Program-made: the position numbers and the translations under genes
From: Pseudoruegeria sp. SK021
GTDB lineage: Bacteria; Pseudomonadota; Alphaproteobacteria; Rhodobacterales; Rhodobacteraceae
Assembly: GCF_002119405.1 (NCBI RefSeq)
Contig: NZ_MTBG01000003.1
Location: 62,001 to 126,000, forward strand
Reading direction: 5' to 3'
DNA length: 64,000 nt
In this document: piece by piece, positions 51,293 to 60,558 of the stretch
Numbering within the stretch: position 1 is the stretch's first letter
How the letters are laid out: each line of letters begins with the position of its first letter
Notes under the pieces: generated by a model
Told to the model about the DNA's origin: nothing
What the model saw: only the letters and a program-made list of their open reading frames with translations
Databases searched by the model: none

Positions 51293-53701
51293 TCAGTGCG
51301 CGCGCACGCCTTCGCTGCCGCTGCGGGCCTCAATAGCGGCCTGTGCCGCGGCGTCTTCGGCTTCCTGATCCCATTCGATGGGTTCCGGCATCCGCACCAG
51401 CGCGTGGGCCAGAACGTCCCGGACGTGATGCACCGGAATGATGGTCAGGCCGGATTTCACGTTGTCCGGAATCTCAGGCAGGTCTTTTTCGTTCTCCTGC
51501 GGGATCAACACCGTGGTGATACCACCACGCAGGGCTGCCAGCAGTTTCTCTTTCAACCCGCCGATCCCCAGAACGTTGCCGCGCAGGGTGACCTCACCGG
51601 TCATGGCGATGTCCTTGCGCACAGGGATCTGTGTCAGCACCGACACGATCGACGTGACCATCCCCACCCCGGCAGATGGACCATCCTTGGGCGTCGCGCC
51701 TTCGGGCACGTGCACGTGGATGTCGATCTTGTCGAACACCGTCGGCTTGACCCCGACAGAGGGCGCAATCGAGCGGACGAAACTGGATGCCGCGTCGATC
51801 GATTCCTTCATCACATCGCCCAACGTACCGGTGGTCTTCATCCGGCCCTTGCCCGGCAGGCGCAGCGCCTCAATGGACAACAGATCGCCGCCCACTTGCG
51901 TCCACGCCAGTCCTGTCACGACACCGACCTGATCTTCGACCTCTGCCAAGCCATAGCGATACCGCTTGGCCCCCAGCATGTCTTCCAGCACCTCGGGCGT
52001 GACGACCACCTTATCGGCCTCTTTGCGCACGATCCGCGTCACCGCCTTCCGGGCCAGCTTTGCGATCTCACGCTCAAGGTTCCGCACCCCGGCTTCGCGG
52101 GTATAGACGCGGATGATGGCAGTCAGCGCCTCGTCCGTGACTTCAAATTCCGCAGCCTTCAAGCCGTGATTCTTGGTCACTTTATCGATCAGGTGCTGAC
52201 GCGCGATTTCACGCTTTTCGTCTTCGGTGTAGCCAGAGAGCGGGATAATCTCCATCCGGTCCAGCAGCGGGCCGGGCATGTTATAGCTGTTGGCCGTGGT
52301 CAGGAACATCACGTTCGACAGGTCATACTCGACCTCAAGATAGTGATCGACAAAGCTGCCGTTCTGTTCCGGATCCAACACCTCAAGCATCGCCGACGCC
52401 GGATCGCCCCGGAAATCCTGACCCATCTTGTCAATCTCATCAAGCAGGATCAGCGGGTTGGTGGTCTTGGCCTTTTTCAACGCCTGAATGATCTTGCCGG
52501 GCATGGAGCCGATATAAGTTCGACGGTGGCCACGGATCTCGGATTCGTCGCGCACGCCGCCAAGGCTGATGCGGATGAACTCCCGCCCCGTTGCCCGCGC
52601 AACCGATTTGCCAAGCGAGGTCTTGCCGACACCCGGAGGGCCCACAAGGCACATGATCGGGCCTTTCAGGGCCTTGGACCGCTGCTGCACCGCCAGATAC
52701 TCGACAATGCGCTCCTTGACCTTGACCAGACCATAGTGATCGTCGTCCAGCACCTTTTGTGCGGCGTTCAGGTCTTTCTTGACCCGACTGCGGGTGCCCC
52801 ACGGGATCGCCAGCATCCAGTCCAGATAATTGCGCACCACGGTGGCTTCGGCCGACATCGGGCTCATGTTCTTGAGCTTTTTCAATTCGGCATCGGCCTT
52901 TTCACGGGCTTCCTTCGACAGCTTGGTGGCAATGATCCGGGCTTCCAGTTCGGCCACTTCGTTCTGGCCGTCTTCGCCGTCGCCCAGTTCCTTCTGGATC
53001 GCCTTCATCTGTTCGTTCAGATAATACTCGCGCTGGGTCCGCTCCATCTGCGATTTCACGCGGGTCTTGATCTGCTTTTCGACCTGCAGCACCGACATTT
53101 CACCTTGGATCAGGCCATAGACCTTCTCCAGACGCTCAGCCACGTTCAGCGTCTCCAAAAGCTTCTGCTTCTGGTCGACGTCAATGCCCAGATGGCCCGA
53201 CACCAAATCCACCAGTTTGCCGGGCTCATGGGTCTCGGCAATCGCACTCAGGGCTTCGTCGGGAATGTTCTTGCGCACTTTGGCATAGCGTTCGAATTCC
53301 GTTCCGACGGTGCGCAACAGCGCCTCGACCGTATCGGCATCGCCCATTTCTTCGTCCAGCTCGACGGCGCGAGCCTCGAAGAAATCGGGGTTTTCAATGT
53401 ATTCCGCAATCGCCACGCGCTGCCGGCCCTCGACCAGCACCTTCACGGTGCCATCGGGCAGTTTCAGCAGTTGCAGGACATTGGCCAAAACACCGATCTT
53501 ATAGATGCCATCGGAGGTCGGATCATCAACGCCCGGATCGATCTGGCTGGACAGCAGGATCTGCTTGTCATCGGCCATCACTTCTTCCAGCGCCTTGACG
53601 GATTTTTCCCGGCCCACGAACAGCGGCACGATCATGTGGGGAAAGACCACAATATCGCGCAGCGGCAAGACGGGGTAGGATGCGTTGAGTTGCTCTTGCA
53701 T
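51293..53701 (-). CDS. lon: ATP-dependent protease Lon
   Basis: Cytoplasmic serine AAA+ protease degrading damaged and regulatory proteins. The 802-residue protein has the N-terminal substrate domain (YPVLPLRDIVVFPHMIVPLFVGREKSV), the ATPase domain with Walker A GPPGVGKTSLG and Walker B ILLDEIDKMG, and the protease domain with catalytic Ser in TPKDGPSAGVGM and Lys in GGLKEKLLAALR. The ATG at 53701, with a GAGGAAAAG site, gives the normal start (MQEQLNASYPVLPLRD). A CTTGCGAAT element 165 bp upstream may be part of a promoter. It is a single-gene unit. Confidence 0.98.
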   Translation of the reverse strand: MQEQLNASYPVLPLRDIVVFPHMIVPLFVGREKSVKALEEVMADDKQILLSSQIDPGVDDPTSDGIYKIGVLANVLQLLKLPDGTVKVLVEGRQRVAIAEYIENPDFFEARAVELDEEMGDADTVEALLRTVGTEFERYAKVRKNIPDEALSAIAETHEPGKLVDLVSGHLGIDVDQKQKLLETLNVAERLEKVYGLIQGEMSVLQVEKQIKTRVKSQMERTQREYYLNEQMKAIQKELGDGEDGQNEVAELEARIIATKLSKEAREKADAELKKLKNMSPMSAEATVVRNYLDWMLAIPWGTRSRVKKDLNAAQKVLDDDHYGLVKVKERIVEYLAVQQRSKALKGPIMCLVGPPGVGKTSLGKSVARATGREFIRISLGGVRDESEIRGHRRTYIGSMPGKIIQALKKAKTTNPLILLDEIDKMGQDFRGDPASAMLEVLDPEQNGSFVDHYLEVEYDLSNVMFLTTANSYNMPGPLLDRMEIIPLSGYTEDEKREIARQHLIDKVTKNHGLKAAEFEVTDEALTAIIRVYTREAGVRNLEREIAKLARKAVTRIVRKEADKVVVTPEVLEDMLGAKRYRYGLAEVEDQVGVVTGLAWTQVGGDLLSIEALRLPGKGRMKTTGTLGDVMKESIDAASSFVRSIAPSVGVKPTVFDKIDIHVHVPEGATPKDGPSAGVGMVTSIVSVLTQIPVRKDIAMTGEVTLRGNVLGIGGLKEKLLAALRGGITTVLIPQENEKDLPEIPDNVKSGLTIIPVHHVRDVLAHALVRMPEPIEWDQEAEDAAAQAAIEARSGSEGVRAH

Positions 53702-53836
53702 GCTCTTTTCCTCATTGGCGAAGGACCCGGGCCCCGACAGCGGCGACCATCGGCCCTTCCCTGTTACATCGTCCTTAAAGTGGGACAAACCCGCGCCGCT
53801 TTCAACTGCTTGTCATTGGGACAGCGCCTTGGGTCT

Positions 53837-53870
53837 GCAATAGATGTATCTCGATTTCCAAATTCGCAAG
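53837..53870 (-). promoter_or_regulatory. Possible lon promoter
   Basis: On the minus strand CTTGCGAA (from 53870) is followed after about 16 bp by TACATCTATT. The CTTG start is compatible with a heat-shock (RpoH) -35 element as well as with a housekeeping promoter; spacing to a good -10 is imperfect. Confidence 0.3.
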
Positions 53871-53911
53871 GGGGCATCACCATGCTGTGCGTGGCCACCC
53901 CCGTGCACAAA

Positions 53912-55042
53912 TTAAAGCGGCTCCAGATCACCCTGGGCACGCAGCGCGTTGAATTCACGCTGAAACTCAGTGAACGTTCCGGCTGCGATCGCGGCGCGGA
54001 TGTCGGACATCAACTCCTGATAGTAATGCAGGTTATGCCACGTCAACAGCATTGAGCTGATGATTTCTTGCGCACGAAACACATGATGCAGATAGGCGCG
54101 GGAATATCCGGTACAAGCCGGACAGGTGCACTGGTCATCAATCGGGCGTGGATCGTTCTGATGACGGGCATTCTTGATGTTCACCACGCCGCGCCGGGTA
54201 AAGAGTTGCCCGGTCCGGCCCGACCGAGACGGCAGAACACAGTCAAACATATCGATGCCACGGGCCACAGCCCCGACGATATCGTCGGGCTTGCCCACGC
54301 CCATCAGATAGCGCGGCTTGTCTTCGGGCAGCATGCCGGGGGCGTAATCGAGCACCTTGAACATGATCTCCTGCCCTTCGCCCACCGCCAGACCGCCAAC
54401 AGCATAGCCGTCGAAGTCGATGGCGCGCAGAGCTTCGGCACTTTCACCGCGCAGGTCTTCGATGTCGCCACCTTGCTGGATGCCGAACAGCGCGTGGCCC
54501 GGGCGATCGCCAAAGGCGTCCCGCGACCGCTGCGCCCACCGCATCGACAGACGCATACTTTCGGCAATCCGATCCCGGTCAGCGGGCAATGCCGGACATT
54601 CGTCAAAGCACATGACGATATCAGACCCCAACAGCTTTTGGATCTGCATGCTGGTCTCGGGCGAGAGCATGTGTTTGGAGCCGTCGATATGGCTGCGGAA
54701 GGTGACGCCTTCTTCGGTCAGCTTGCGCAAGTCGGCCAAGCTCATCACTTGGAAGCCGCCGCTATCGGTCAGGATCGGCCGATCCCAGTTCATAAAGCGG
54801 TGCAACCCGCCCAAAGCGTTGATCCGCTCGGCGGTTGGGCGCAGCATCAGGTGATACGTGTTGCCCAAAAGGATGTCGGCGCCGGTGGCGCGGACGGATC
54901 CGGGCAACATTGCCTTGACCGTGGCCGCGGTGCCGACGGGCATGAATGCAGGGGTCCGAATATCCCCGCGTGGCGTCCGCAAGGTGCCGGTCCGGGCCCG
55001 GCCTTCGGTGGCATGAAGCTGAAAGTTTATATTTCGGGTCAT
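53912..55042 (-). CDS. tgt: tRNA-guanine(34) transglycosylase
   Basis: Exchanges guanine for preQ1 at the wobble position of GUN-anticodon tRNAs in queuosine synthesis. The 376-residue protein has [12 protein letters not shown] with an active-site Asp, [20 protein letters not shown] with the nucleophilic Asp just before, the substrate motif [12 protein letters not shown], and the zinc site [18 protein letters not shown] plus a downstream His. Two ATGs are possible: 55042 ([14 protein letters not shown]) is chosen, while 55057 would add five residues. It is divergent from the RimB-RimK fusion gene with about 80 bp between the starts. Confidence 0.97.
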   Translation of the reverse strand: MTRNINFQLHATEGRARTGTLRTPRGDIRTPAFMPVGTAATVKAMLPGSVRATGADILLGNTYHLMLRPTAERINALGGLHRFMNWDRPILTDSGGFQVMSLADLRKLTEEGVTFRSHIDGSKHMLSPETSMQIQKLLGSDIVMCFDECPALPADRDRIAESMRLSMRWAQRSRDAFGDRPGHALFGIQQGGDIEDLRGESAEALRAIDFDGYAVGGLAVGEGQEIMFKVLDYAPGMLPEDKPRYLMGVGKPDDIVGAVARGIDMFDCVLPSRSGRTGQLFTRRGVVNIKNARHQNDPRPIDDQCTCPACTGYSRAYLHHVFRAQEIISSMLLTWHNLHYYQELMSDIRAAIAAGTFTEFQREFNALRAQGDLEPL

Positions 55043-55124
55043 TGGCACTGTTGTCATTGGCTTGGGGAGGCGTGATAGGCTGTCCGGCGGCAGAACGCCA
55101 CGAGAAAACAACCGAGGGCCTGAT

Positions 55125-56534
55125 ATGACTGATGCGGACACGTCCGGGGATTTCCGTCTGGGATGGGAAGAATGGGTCAGTCTTCCCGACCTTGGCCTTC
55201 CCACCCTGAAGGCCAAAGTTGATACCGGCGCGCGGACCTCGGCGCTGCATGCCTTTGATATTGAACCTTTTGGCCCGCCAAGCCGCCCCCGTGTGCGGTT
55301 TGGCATCCACCCGATCCCGGGGCAAGACGACGTCTCGGTCCATTGCTTGGCCAATGTCATCGACCGGCGCGAAGTCACGTCATCCAATGGCGAGACAGAA
55401 TGGCGCTATGTCATCCGCACCACGATTTCTGTCGGCGGACGGCGTTGGCCGATTGACGTCACCCTAACCGATCGCGGCTCCATGGCTTATCGAATGTTGC
55501 TGGGGCGGCAGGCACTGGGCGAGGATATTGTCGTCACGCCGATGTCAAGTTTCTGCCAACCTGAGCTGAATTACGATGTCTACCAATCCGCCCTGCTGAC
55601 GTCAGAAGCCCCGAAGCGCACACTTAGGATCGCGATCCTTGGCCGTGACACCAAAAGCGCAACCATCACCCGCCTGATCGCCGAGGGCGAAACGCGCGGT
55701 CACGTGGTCGAAGTCATTGACGCCGCCCGCTGTTATATGGCCATCACGCCGAACGCGCAGGAGGTCTATTGCGACGGCAAGCGATTGCCCCGCTATGACG
55801 CGGTGATCCCGCGTGCTGGCGTTGGGAATGCCCCCTATAGCGGCGCGGTCATCCGGCAATTCGAAGCCATGGGCACCTATTGCATGAACCCAGCCCACGG
55901 CATTGCCGCTTGCCGGGACAAACTGCACGCGCATCAGGTGCTTGCGCGCAATCAGATCGGGATGCCGGTGACCGCCTTTGCCGCGTCACCCAAGGACACC
56001 GCCAATCTGATGGGCTTGGTGGGCAGTGCGCCGCTGATCGTCAAGCTGCTGGACAGCAGCCATGGCAAAGGCGTCGTGTTGGCCGAAACCCGCAAAGCCG
56101 CGGAATCGGTGGTCGAGGCCTTTCGCGGGCTGCACGCCAATTTCCTGCTGCAACCCTATATGAAAGACAGCGCGGGCGAAGATATCCGGTGTCTGGTGAT
56201 CGGCGGCCGGGTGGTCACCTCGATCCGCCGAATCGCCGGGTCCGGCGAATTTCGCGCCGATCAGGGCGAGGGCAGCCGGGCGGAACGCGTCAAGATCAGC
56301 CGCGACGAACGCCGGGCCGCCACCCGGGCCGCCAAGGCGTTCCGCCTCAATCTGGCCACGGTCGATTTGCTGCGCACCCAAGACGGCCCCAAAGTCATCG
56401 AGGTGAACCCCGGTCCGGCCTTGCAAGTTCTGGAAACCGTCAGCGGCCTGAATTTGGCGTCCATGGTCTTTGACGAGATCGAAAAGCGGGTGCGTCCCAG
56501 CCCGTCGCGACGCCTTGGCAAAGTCCGGGGCTGA
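55125..56534 (+). CDS. rimK: RimB-RimK fusion: retropepsin-like protease plus ATP-grasp glutamate ligase
   Basis: A 469-residue two-domain protein. Residues about 10-150 are a RimB/DUF785 aspartic-protease-like domain with [11 protein letters not shown] (Asp33-Thr-Gly) and GRQAL. Residues about 165-455 are RimK, an ATP-grasp ligase adding glutamates to a C-terminus (in Escherichia coli, ribosomal protein S6). [39 protein letters not shown] and the Mg-binding [14 protein letters not shown] are visible. In other bacteria rimB and rimK are often separate. The S6 encoded in this window lacks a Glu-Glu end, so the substrate may differ. The ATG at 55125 follows an AGGGCCTGAT leader. Confidence 0.88.
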   Translation: MTDADTSGDFRLGWEEWVSLPDLGLPTLKAKVDTGARTSALHAFDIEPFGPPSRPRVRFGIHPIPGQDDVSVHCLANVIDRREVTSSNGETEWRYVIRTTISVGGRRWPIDVTLTDRGSMAYRMLLGRQALGEDIVVTPMSSFCQPELNYDVYQSALLTSEAPKRTLRIAILGRDTKSATITRLIAEGETRGHVVEVIDAARCYMAITPNAQEVYCDGKRLPRYDAVIPRAGVGNAPYSGAVIRQFEAMGTYCMNPAHGIAACRDKLHAHQVLARNQIGMPVTAFAASPKDTANLMGLVGSAPLIVKLLDSSHGKGVVLAETRKAAESVVEAFRGLHANFLLQPYMKDSAGEDIRCLVIGGRVVTSIRRIAGSGEFRADQGEGSRAERVKISRDERRAATRAAKAFRLNLATVDLLRTQDGPKVIEVNPGPALQVLETVSGLNLASMVFDEIEKRVRPSPSRRLGKVRG

Positions 56535-56610
56535 TCACCAAAAGGCAGGCCCCCTAGACGCGCGGCCCGCCACGGCCTATATTCCTGTGTGAAACAGTAA
56601 GGGATTTCTC

Positions 56611-56979
56611 ATGTCCGCCATGGATGCCGCCGCCCCGATGGAGGGGACGCCGCTGATCAAGCCGTCAACCACCGATCACCCGCTCTATGAGCAGGTCGTC
56701 GAGGCCTGCCGCAGCGTCTATGACCCAGAGATTCCGGTCAATATCTATGATCTGGGTCTGGTCTATACCATCGAAATCAATGCCGAGGCAGAGGTCGAGG
56801 TGATTATGACCCTGACCGCCCCCGGCTGCCCGGTTGCTGGTGAAATGCCCGGATGGGTGGCGGATGCGATCGAACCGTTGCCCGGCGTGAAGACCGTCAA
56901 TGTTGCCATGACCTTTGAGCCAACCTGGGGCATGGACATGATGTCTGATGAAGCCCGGCTTGAACTTGGGTTCATGTAA
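56611..56979 (+). CDS. sufT: SufT-family Fe-S assembly protein (DUF59/MIP18)
   Basis: A 122-residue MIP18-like protein that aids iron-sulfur cluster assembly or trafficking. The core VVEACRSVYDPEIPVNIYDLGLVYTIEI carries the DPE motif. The TAPGCPVAGEMPGWV segment holds the conserved cysteine. The N-terminal 20 residues are variable, as in SufT proteins. It probably belongs with the A-type carrier gene about 400 bp downstream. The acetyltransferase remnant now separates the two. Confidence 0.88.
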   Translation: MSAMDAAAPMEGTPLIKPSTTDHPLYEQVVEACRSVYDPEIPVNIYDLGLVYTIEINAEAEVEVIMTLTAPGCPVAGEMPGWVADAIEPLPGVKTVNVAMTFEPTWGMDMMSDEARLELGFM

Positions 56980-57055
56980 TCCCTGCTGACAGCACCGATT
57001 GGACCCAGAGGGTGTCCGTCGGGCTTTATTCCCCCGGCACCCCAGTTCTTTCCCA

Positions 57056-57334
57056 TTCGTGATCGGCGCTAGCACCCAGATCGGGCCGATGGTGCAGATC
57101 TTAACCGCCGATCACCCGCGTGATGCGGACAGCCGCGCCAAAGGGCTAGCACTGGACCGGCCGATCGCCATTGGCGCGAATGTCTGGATCGGCGGCGGCG
57201 CGTTGCTTCTGCCCGAGGTCTCGGTGGGCGACGACGCGATCATCGGGACCGGGGCCGTTGTCACCCGAGATGTCGCCCCCGCAACCACCGTTGCCGAAAA
57301 CCCGGCCCGACCAATATCCCCTGCCCCCTTGTGA
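57056..57334 (+). pseudogene. 3' remnant of a maltose/galactoside O-acetyltransferase-like gene
   Basis: Translation in this frame gives VIGASTQIGPMVQILTADHPRD, then GANVWIGGGALLLPEVSVGDDAIIGTGAVVTRDVAPATTVAENPAR. This is the C-terminal left-handed beta-helix of Maa/LacA-type acetyltransferases, including the catalytic-His region (TADHPRD). The N-terminal half, about 90 residues, is missing. The sequence just upstream does not resemble it and no ribosome site is evident. I take it as a decayed gene; expression of a short fragment cannot be excluded. Confidence 0.65.
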
Positions 57335-57386
57335 GACACAGGGTTCAGTTCTATTTTAGACCTATAACTAACCCTTGGAGACCACG

Positions 57387-57770
57387 ATGTTCGGCATTCC
57401 CGGAAAACAGGCCGTGACCCTGACCCCCTCTGCCGCAAGCCAGATCACAAAGCTGATGCGTCGCGACGGGACCGAAGGTTTGCGGATCGGCGTCAAAAAG
57501 GGCGGCTGCGCTGGCATGGAATACACCATGGATTATGTCGCCGAAGTCAATCCGATGGACGAAGTCATCGAACAAGATGGCGCACGGGTGATGATCGCGC
57601 CAATGGCGCAGATGTTTTTGTTCGGGACCGAGATCGACTATCAAAGCTCTTTGCTGGAAGCCGGATTCAAGTTCCGCAACCCGAATGTCGTGGATGCGTG
57701 CGGCTGCGGCGAGTCGATCAAATTTGACGACGCCCTGACAGCAGGTACCGCCGCGCCCTCTGGAAAATAA
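57387..57770 (+). CDS. A-type iron-sulfur carrier (IscA/SufA family)
   Basis: A 127-residue scaffold/carrier protein delivering Fe-S clusters to apoproteins. The core AVTLTPSAASQITKLM, then RIGVKKGGCAGMEYTMDYV with the first conserved cysteine, and NPNVVDACGCGESIKF with the CGC pair are all present. The ATG at 57387 has a GGAG site; a TTG four codons earlier is less likely. It is close to sufT, suggesting a common Fe-S context. Whether it is SufA, IscA or ErpA by function cannot be told from sequence. Confidence 0.92.
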   Translation: MFGIPGKQAVTLTPSAASQITKLMRRDGTEGLRIGVKKGGCAGMEYTMDYVAEVNPMDEVIEQDGARVMIAPMAQMFLFGTEIDYQSSLLEAGFKFRNPNVVDACGCGESIKFDDALTAGTAAPSGK

Positions 57771-57879
57771 CCCACCCCCGCGACGGTGGCCGGGACGAAC
57801 CGCGCCGCACCGCCTTGCGGTGCGCGGGCGAAGGCGATCTAAGGGCCGGGACACATCAACATGACATTCAGGAGGTCCC

Positions 57880-58626
57880 ATGCGCGGAAAACTGGCAGCC
57901 GGAAATTGGAAAATGAACGGCGTTGCCGCATCGCTGGCCGAGGTTGAAAGCCTTGTCCTGTCGATGGGCCGCCCGACTTGCGAGGTCCTGCTCTGCCCAC
58001 CGGCGACCTTGATCCATCGCATGTCGGTTGTGGCAAGCGGCAACATCAAGATCGGTGGCCAAGATTGCCATGCCAAGACCACCGGCGCCCATACCGGCGA
58101 TCTGTCGGCGGCGATGCTGGCCGATGCCGGCGCGTCCTATGTGATCGTCGGCCATTCAGAGCGGCGTCAGGATCACGGCGAAACCGATGCCGTCGTGCAG
58201 TCCAAAGCGTCCGCTGCGATCACCGAAGGCCTTGTCGCGGTGATCTGCGTCGGGGAAACCTTGGAAGACCGCGAAGCGGAGCGGACCTTGGATGTCATCG
58301 CCGCGCAATTGGACGGCTCGGTGCCGGATACCGCCACGGCGGCAACGGTCGTCGTCGCCTATGAACCGGTATGGGCGATCGGGTCGGGCCTGACCCCGAC
58401 ACTGGAACAAATCGGCGAGGTTCACGATTTCATCCGCACCAATTTGAACGCCCGCCTCGGCACCACCGAAGGCGATGCAATCCGGCTGCTTTATGGTGGG
58501 TCAGTCAAGCCGGGCAACGCTGCCGAGATTTTTGCCGTGTCGAATGTAGACGGCGCTTTGGTGGGCGGTGCCTCTCTGAAGGCCGCAGATTTCGGTCCTA
58601 TCGTCGACGCGTTGTCGAACGCCTAA
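57880..58626 (+). CDS. tpiA: Triosephosphate isomerase
   Basis: Interconverts dihydroxyacetone phosphate and glyceraldehyde-3-phosphate. The 248-residue TIM barrel has the catalytic residues in GNWKMNG (Asn, Lys), VIVGHSERR (His) and AYEPVWAIG (Glu), and the phosphate loop [12 protein letters not shown]. An AGGAGG site lies 4 bp before the ATG. It is a single gene downstream of the Fe-S carrier. Confidence 0.97.
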   Translation: MRGKLAAGNWKMNGVAASLAEVESLVLSMGRPTCEVLLCPPATLIHRMSVVASGNIKIGGQDCHAKTTGAHTGDLSAAMLADAGASYVIVGHSERRQDHGETDAVVQSKASAAITEGLVAVICVGETLEDREAERTLDVIAAQLDGSVPDTATAATVVVAYEPVWAIGSGLTPTLEQIGEVHDFIRTNLNARLGTTEGDAIRLLYGGSVKPGNAAEIFAVSNVDGALVGGASLKAADFGPIVDALSNA

Positions 58627-58645
58627 GGACACGGCCCACATGACC

Positions 58646-58755
58646 GGTCAGGCGACCCTTCTGAGCGCCGCCTGACCCGCGGCCTTTGGGCCAGCATCGC
58701 CACCACGCGCCCGCCCCCGTCAGGCGGTTGGGGGTTTCCGCTTAATGCGGAACCC
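58646..58755 (+). terminator. Hairpins downstream of tpiA
   Basis: A 9-bp stem GGTCAGGCG (58646-58654) pairs with CGCCTGACC (58669-58677). A second hairpin, TTCCGC-ttaat-GCGGAA flanked by GGG/CCC (about 58732-58755), follows. Either may end the tpiA transcript. Neither has a good U-run. Confidence 0.45.
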
Positions 58756-58843
58756 ACGCAATCCTTGCGTCCATGCGCGAATAATTGCGGACAATTCGCC
58801 CTGCCTGCGCTAAGCTTGAAAAAAATCGAGCGGGCAAATCATC

Positions 58844-59626
58844 GTGTTTAAAAAATCTTTTCTCGCCATTTGTTTGGCGGCATTAACGGCGTGCGGCGGC
58901 GGGTCTCGCAATTCGGATACTGTCTCGGTGACAGGGCGGGCCAACCCGTCCGGAGCACTGGTGTTCGGCGATGACAAACCCCATTCGTGGGACGGGCACA
59001 CCCCTGCACATTATGACGTTCACGGCATCGACGTCTCGCGCTGGCAAGGCCATGTTGATTGGCCAAGCGTCCGCAGATCTGGGATCAGTTTCGCGTTCAT
59101 CAAGGCCACGGAAGGCGGCGATTTCGTCGATCCGATGTTCGACGCCAACTGGGACGGTGCGCGTCAGGCGGGCCTGCCACGCGGGGCATACCATTACTAT
59201 TACTTCTGCCGCAGCGCACTGGAACAAGCGCAGTGGTTCATCGCCAATGTGCCACGGGATTCCCAAGCTTTGCCGCCCGTATTGGATTTGGAATGGACGC
59301 CGCACTCTAAGACCTGCACCTACCGTCCCGACGGCGCAACCATCCGGCGCGAAGCCAAGATATTCCTGGAAATTCTGCAAAGCCATTACGGCAAGCGACC
59401 GGTGATTTATACCTCGGTCGACTTTTACCACGAGACTGGGATTGGGCAATTGCGCGGCGAGAATTTCTGGCTGCGCTCGGTCGCGGGACATCCGGCGCAG
59501 GTCTATCCGGGTGCCGATTGGACCTTCTGGCAATATACCGGAACCGGACGCGTTCCGGGTGTGCAAGGGCGCGTGGACATCAACACGTTCATCGGTTCGC
59601 GCGCGCAGTTTGCCGCTTGGAAGTAA
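58844..59626 (+). CDS. GH25 lysozyme-like lipoprotein
   Basis: A 260-residue lipoprotein with a lipobox LTAC (MFKKSFLAICLAALTAC, lipidated Cys near residue 17) and a glycoside hydrolase family 25 domain. HGIDVSRWQGHVDWPSVRRSGISFAFIKATEGGDFVDPMF shows the first catalytic Asp (GIDVSRWQG). PPVLDLEWTP holds the second acidic pair. Further GH25 marks are PRGAYHYYYF and DWTFWQYTGTGRVPGVQGRVDINTF. It likely cleaves peptidoglycan from the periplasmic face of a membrane. The start is GTG at 58844. Such cellular GH25 lipoproteins are found in many alphaproteobacteria; no phage genes are near. Confidence 0.9.
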   Translation: MFKKSFLAICLAALTACGGGSRNSDTVSVTGRANPSGALVFGDDKPHSWDGHTPAHYDVHGIDVSRWQGHVDWPSVRRSGISFAFIKATEGGDFVDPMFDANWDGARQAGLPRGAYHYYYFCRSALEQAQWFIANVPRDSQALPPVLDLEWTPHSKTCTYRPDGATIRREAKIFLEILQSHYGKRPVIYTSVDFYHETGIGQLRGENFWLRSVAGHPAQVYPGADWTFWQYTGTGRVPGVQGRVDINTFIGSRAQFAAWK

Positions 59627-59652
59627 CGCCTGCGGGATGATCCCAAAGAAAA

Positions 59653-59679
59653 GCCTGCCGCCGAAAATCGGCGGCAGGC
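59653..59679 (-). terminator. Intrinsic terminator of sodB
   Basis: A perfect 11-bp stem (59653-59663 with 59669-59679) with loop AAAAT is followed on the minus strand by TTTTCTTT. It serves sodB and may also act for the convergent GH25 gene. Confidence 0.85.
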
Positions 59680-59755
59680 GAGATATCAGTCCGAGAGTAC
59701 GGAACACTACCGCTCCCCAAACGCCGTCAAGCTGATGGGTGGGAGATGACCCAGA

Positions 59756-60355
59756 TCACAGCCGCGAGGCGACGTTTTCCCAGTTGACCAACTTGTTCAG
59801 GAAGTTCGTCAGGTAAGCCGGACGCTTGTTGCGGAAGTCGATGTAATAGGAATGTTCCCACACATCACAGCCCAGCAACGCGGTCTGACCAAAGCACAGC
59901 GGGTTGACGCCGTTTTCAGTCTTGGTGATCTTCAGGCTGCCATCGGCATCCTTGACCAGCCACGCCCAGCCCGAGCCGAACTGACCGGCACCCGCTGCCG
60001 AAAAGGCGGTTTTGAAATCATCGACCGAGCCGAAATTCTCAACCAAAGCGGCTTCCAGTTCGGACGGGATCGCCGTTTCGCTTGGACCCATCATTTCCCA
60101 GAATTGGTTGTGGTTCCAAAGCTGGCTGATGTTGTTGAAGATCCCCGATTGCGCCACAGCGGACGGATCGTAGGTTCCGGTGATGATCTCTTCAAGCGAT
60201 TTACCGTCCCACTCGGTGCCGGAGATCAGCTTGTTGCCGTTGTCGACATAGGCCTTGTGGTGCAGATCGTGGTGATATTCCAAGGTCTCGCGCGACATGC
60301 CAAGATCGGCGAGCGCGTCAAGGGAATAGGGAAGATCGGGAAGTTCGAATGCCAT
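59756..60355 (-). CDS. sodB: Superoxide dismutase (Fe/Mn family)
   Basis: Detoxifies superoxide in the cytoplasm. The 199-residue protein has the metal ligands: His in LEYHHDLHHKAYV, His in QLWNHNQFWEMMGP, and Asp/His in GCDVWEHSYYIDFRNKRPAYL. GAGQFGSGWAWLV is also conserved. The sequence looks closer to iron-type SodB of alphaproteobacteria, but metal preference cannot be fixed from sequence. Two ATGs are adjacent; 60355 leaves better spacing from the AGGAGG site than 60358. Confidence 0.96.
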   Translation of the reverse strand: MAFELPDLPYSLDALADLGMSRETLEYHHDLHHKAYVDNGNKLISGTEWDGKSLEEIITGTYDPSAVAQSGIFNNISQLWNHNQFWEMMGPSETAIPSELEAALVENFGSVDDFKTAFSAAGAGQFGSGWAWLVKDADGSLKITKTENGVNPLCFGQTALLGCDVWEHSYYIDFRNKRPAYLTNFLNKLVNWENVASRL

Positions 60356-60558
60356 CATGGCCTCCTTTGAGGGAAATCATTCGCGTAAGGGTTACTTGAC
60401 CCCCGCCACTCTGGACGTCAACCCCGGGCAGCCCAGAAGGTTCCGAAGCGGGCCTCTACCGATGCTGGAAGTACTGTCCCTTCGCCGACGGGCGCAAGGG
60501 GCACCCCCCCACTCAAACCCACTGCATTCAGGGCTTTTGCCCAGAGCGGCAAGGCACT

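Noticed and set aside
51254-54055. 933-codon open frame on the plus strand opposite lon
   Set aside because: Antisense shadow of lon; rich in His, Arg and Gln with no domain pattern.
58844-59626. GH25 lysozyme considered as a phage endolysin
   Set aside because: It has a lipoprotein signal and no adjacent holin or phage genes, so a cellular peptidoglycan enzyme is more likely.
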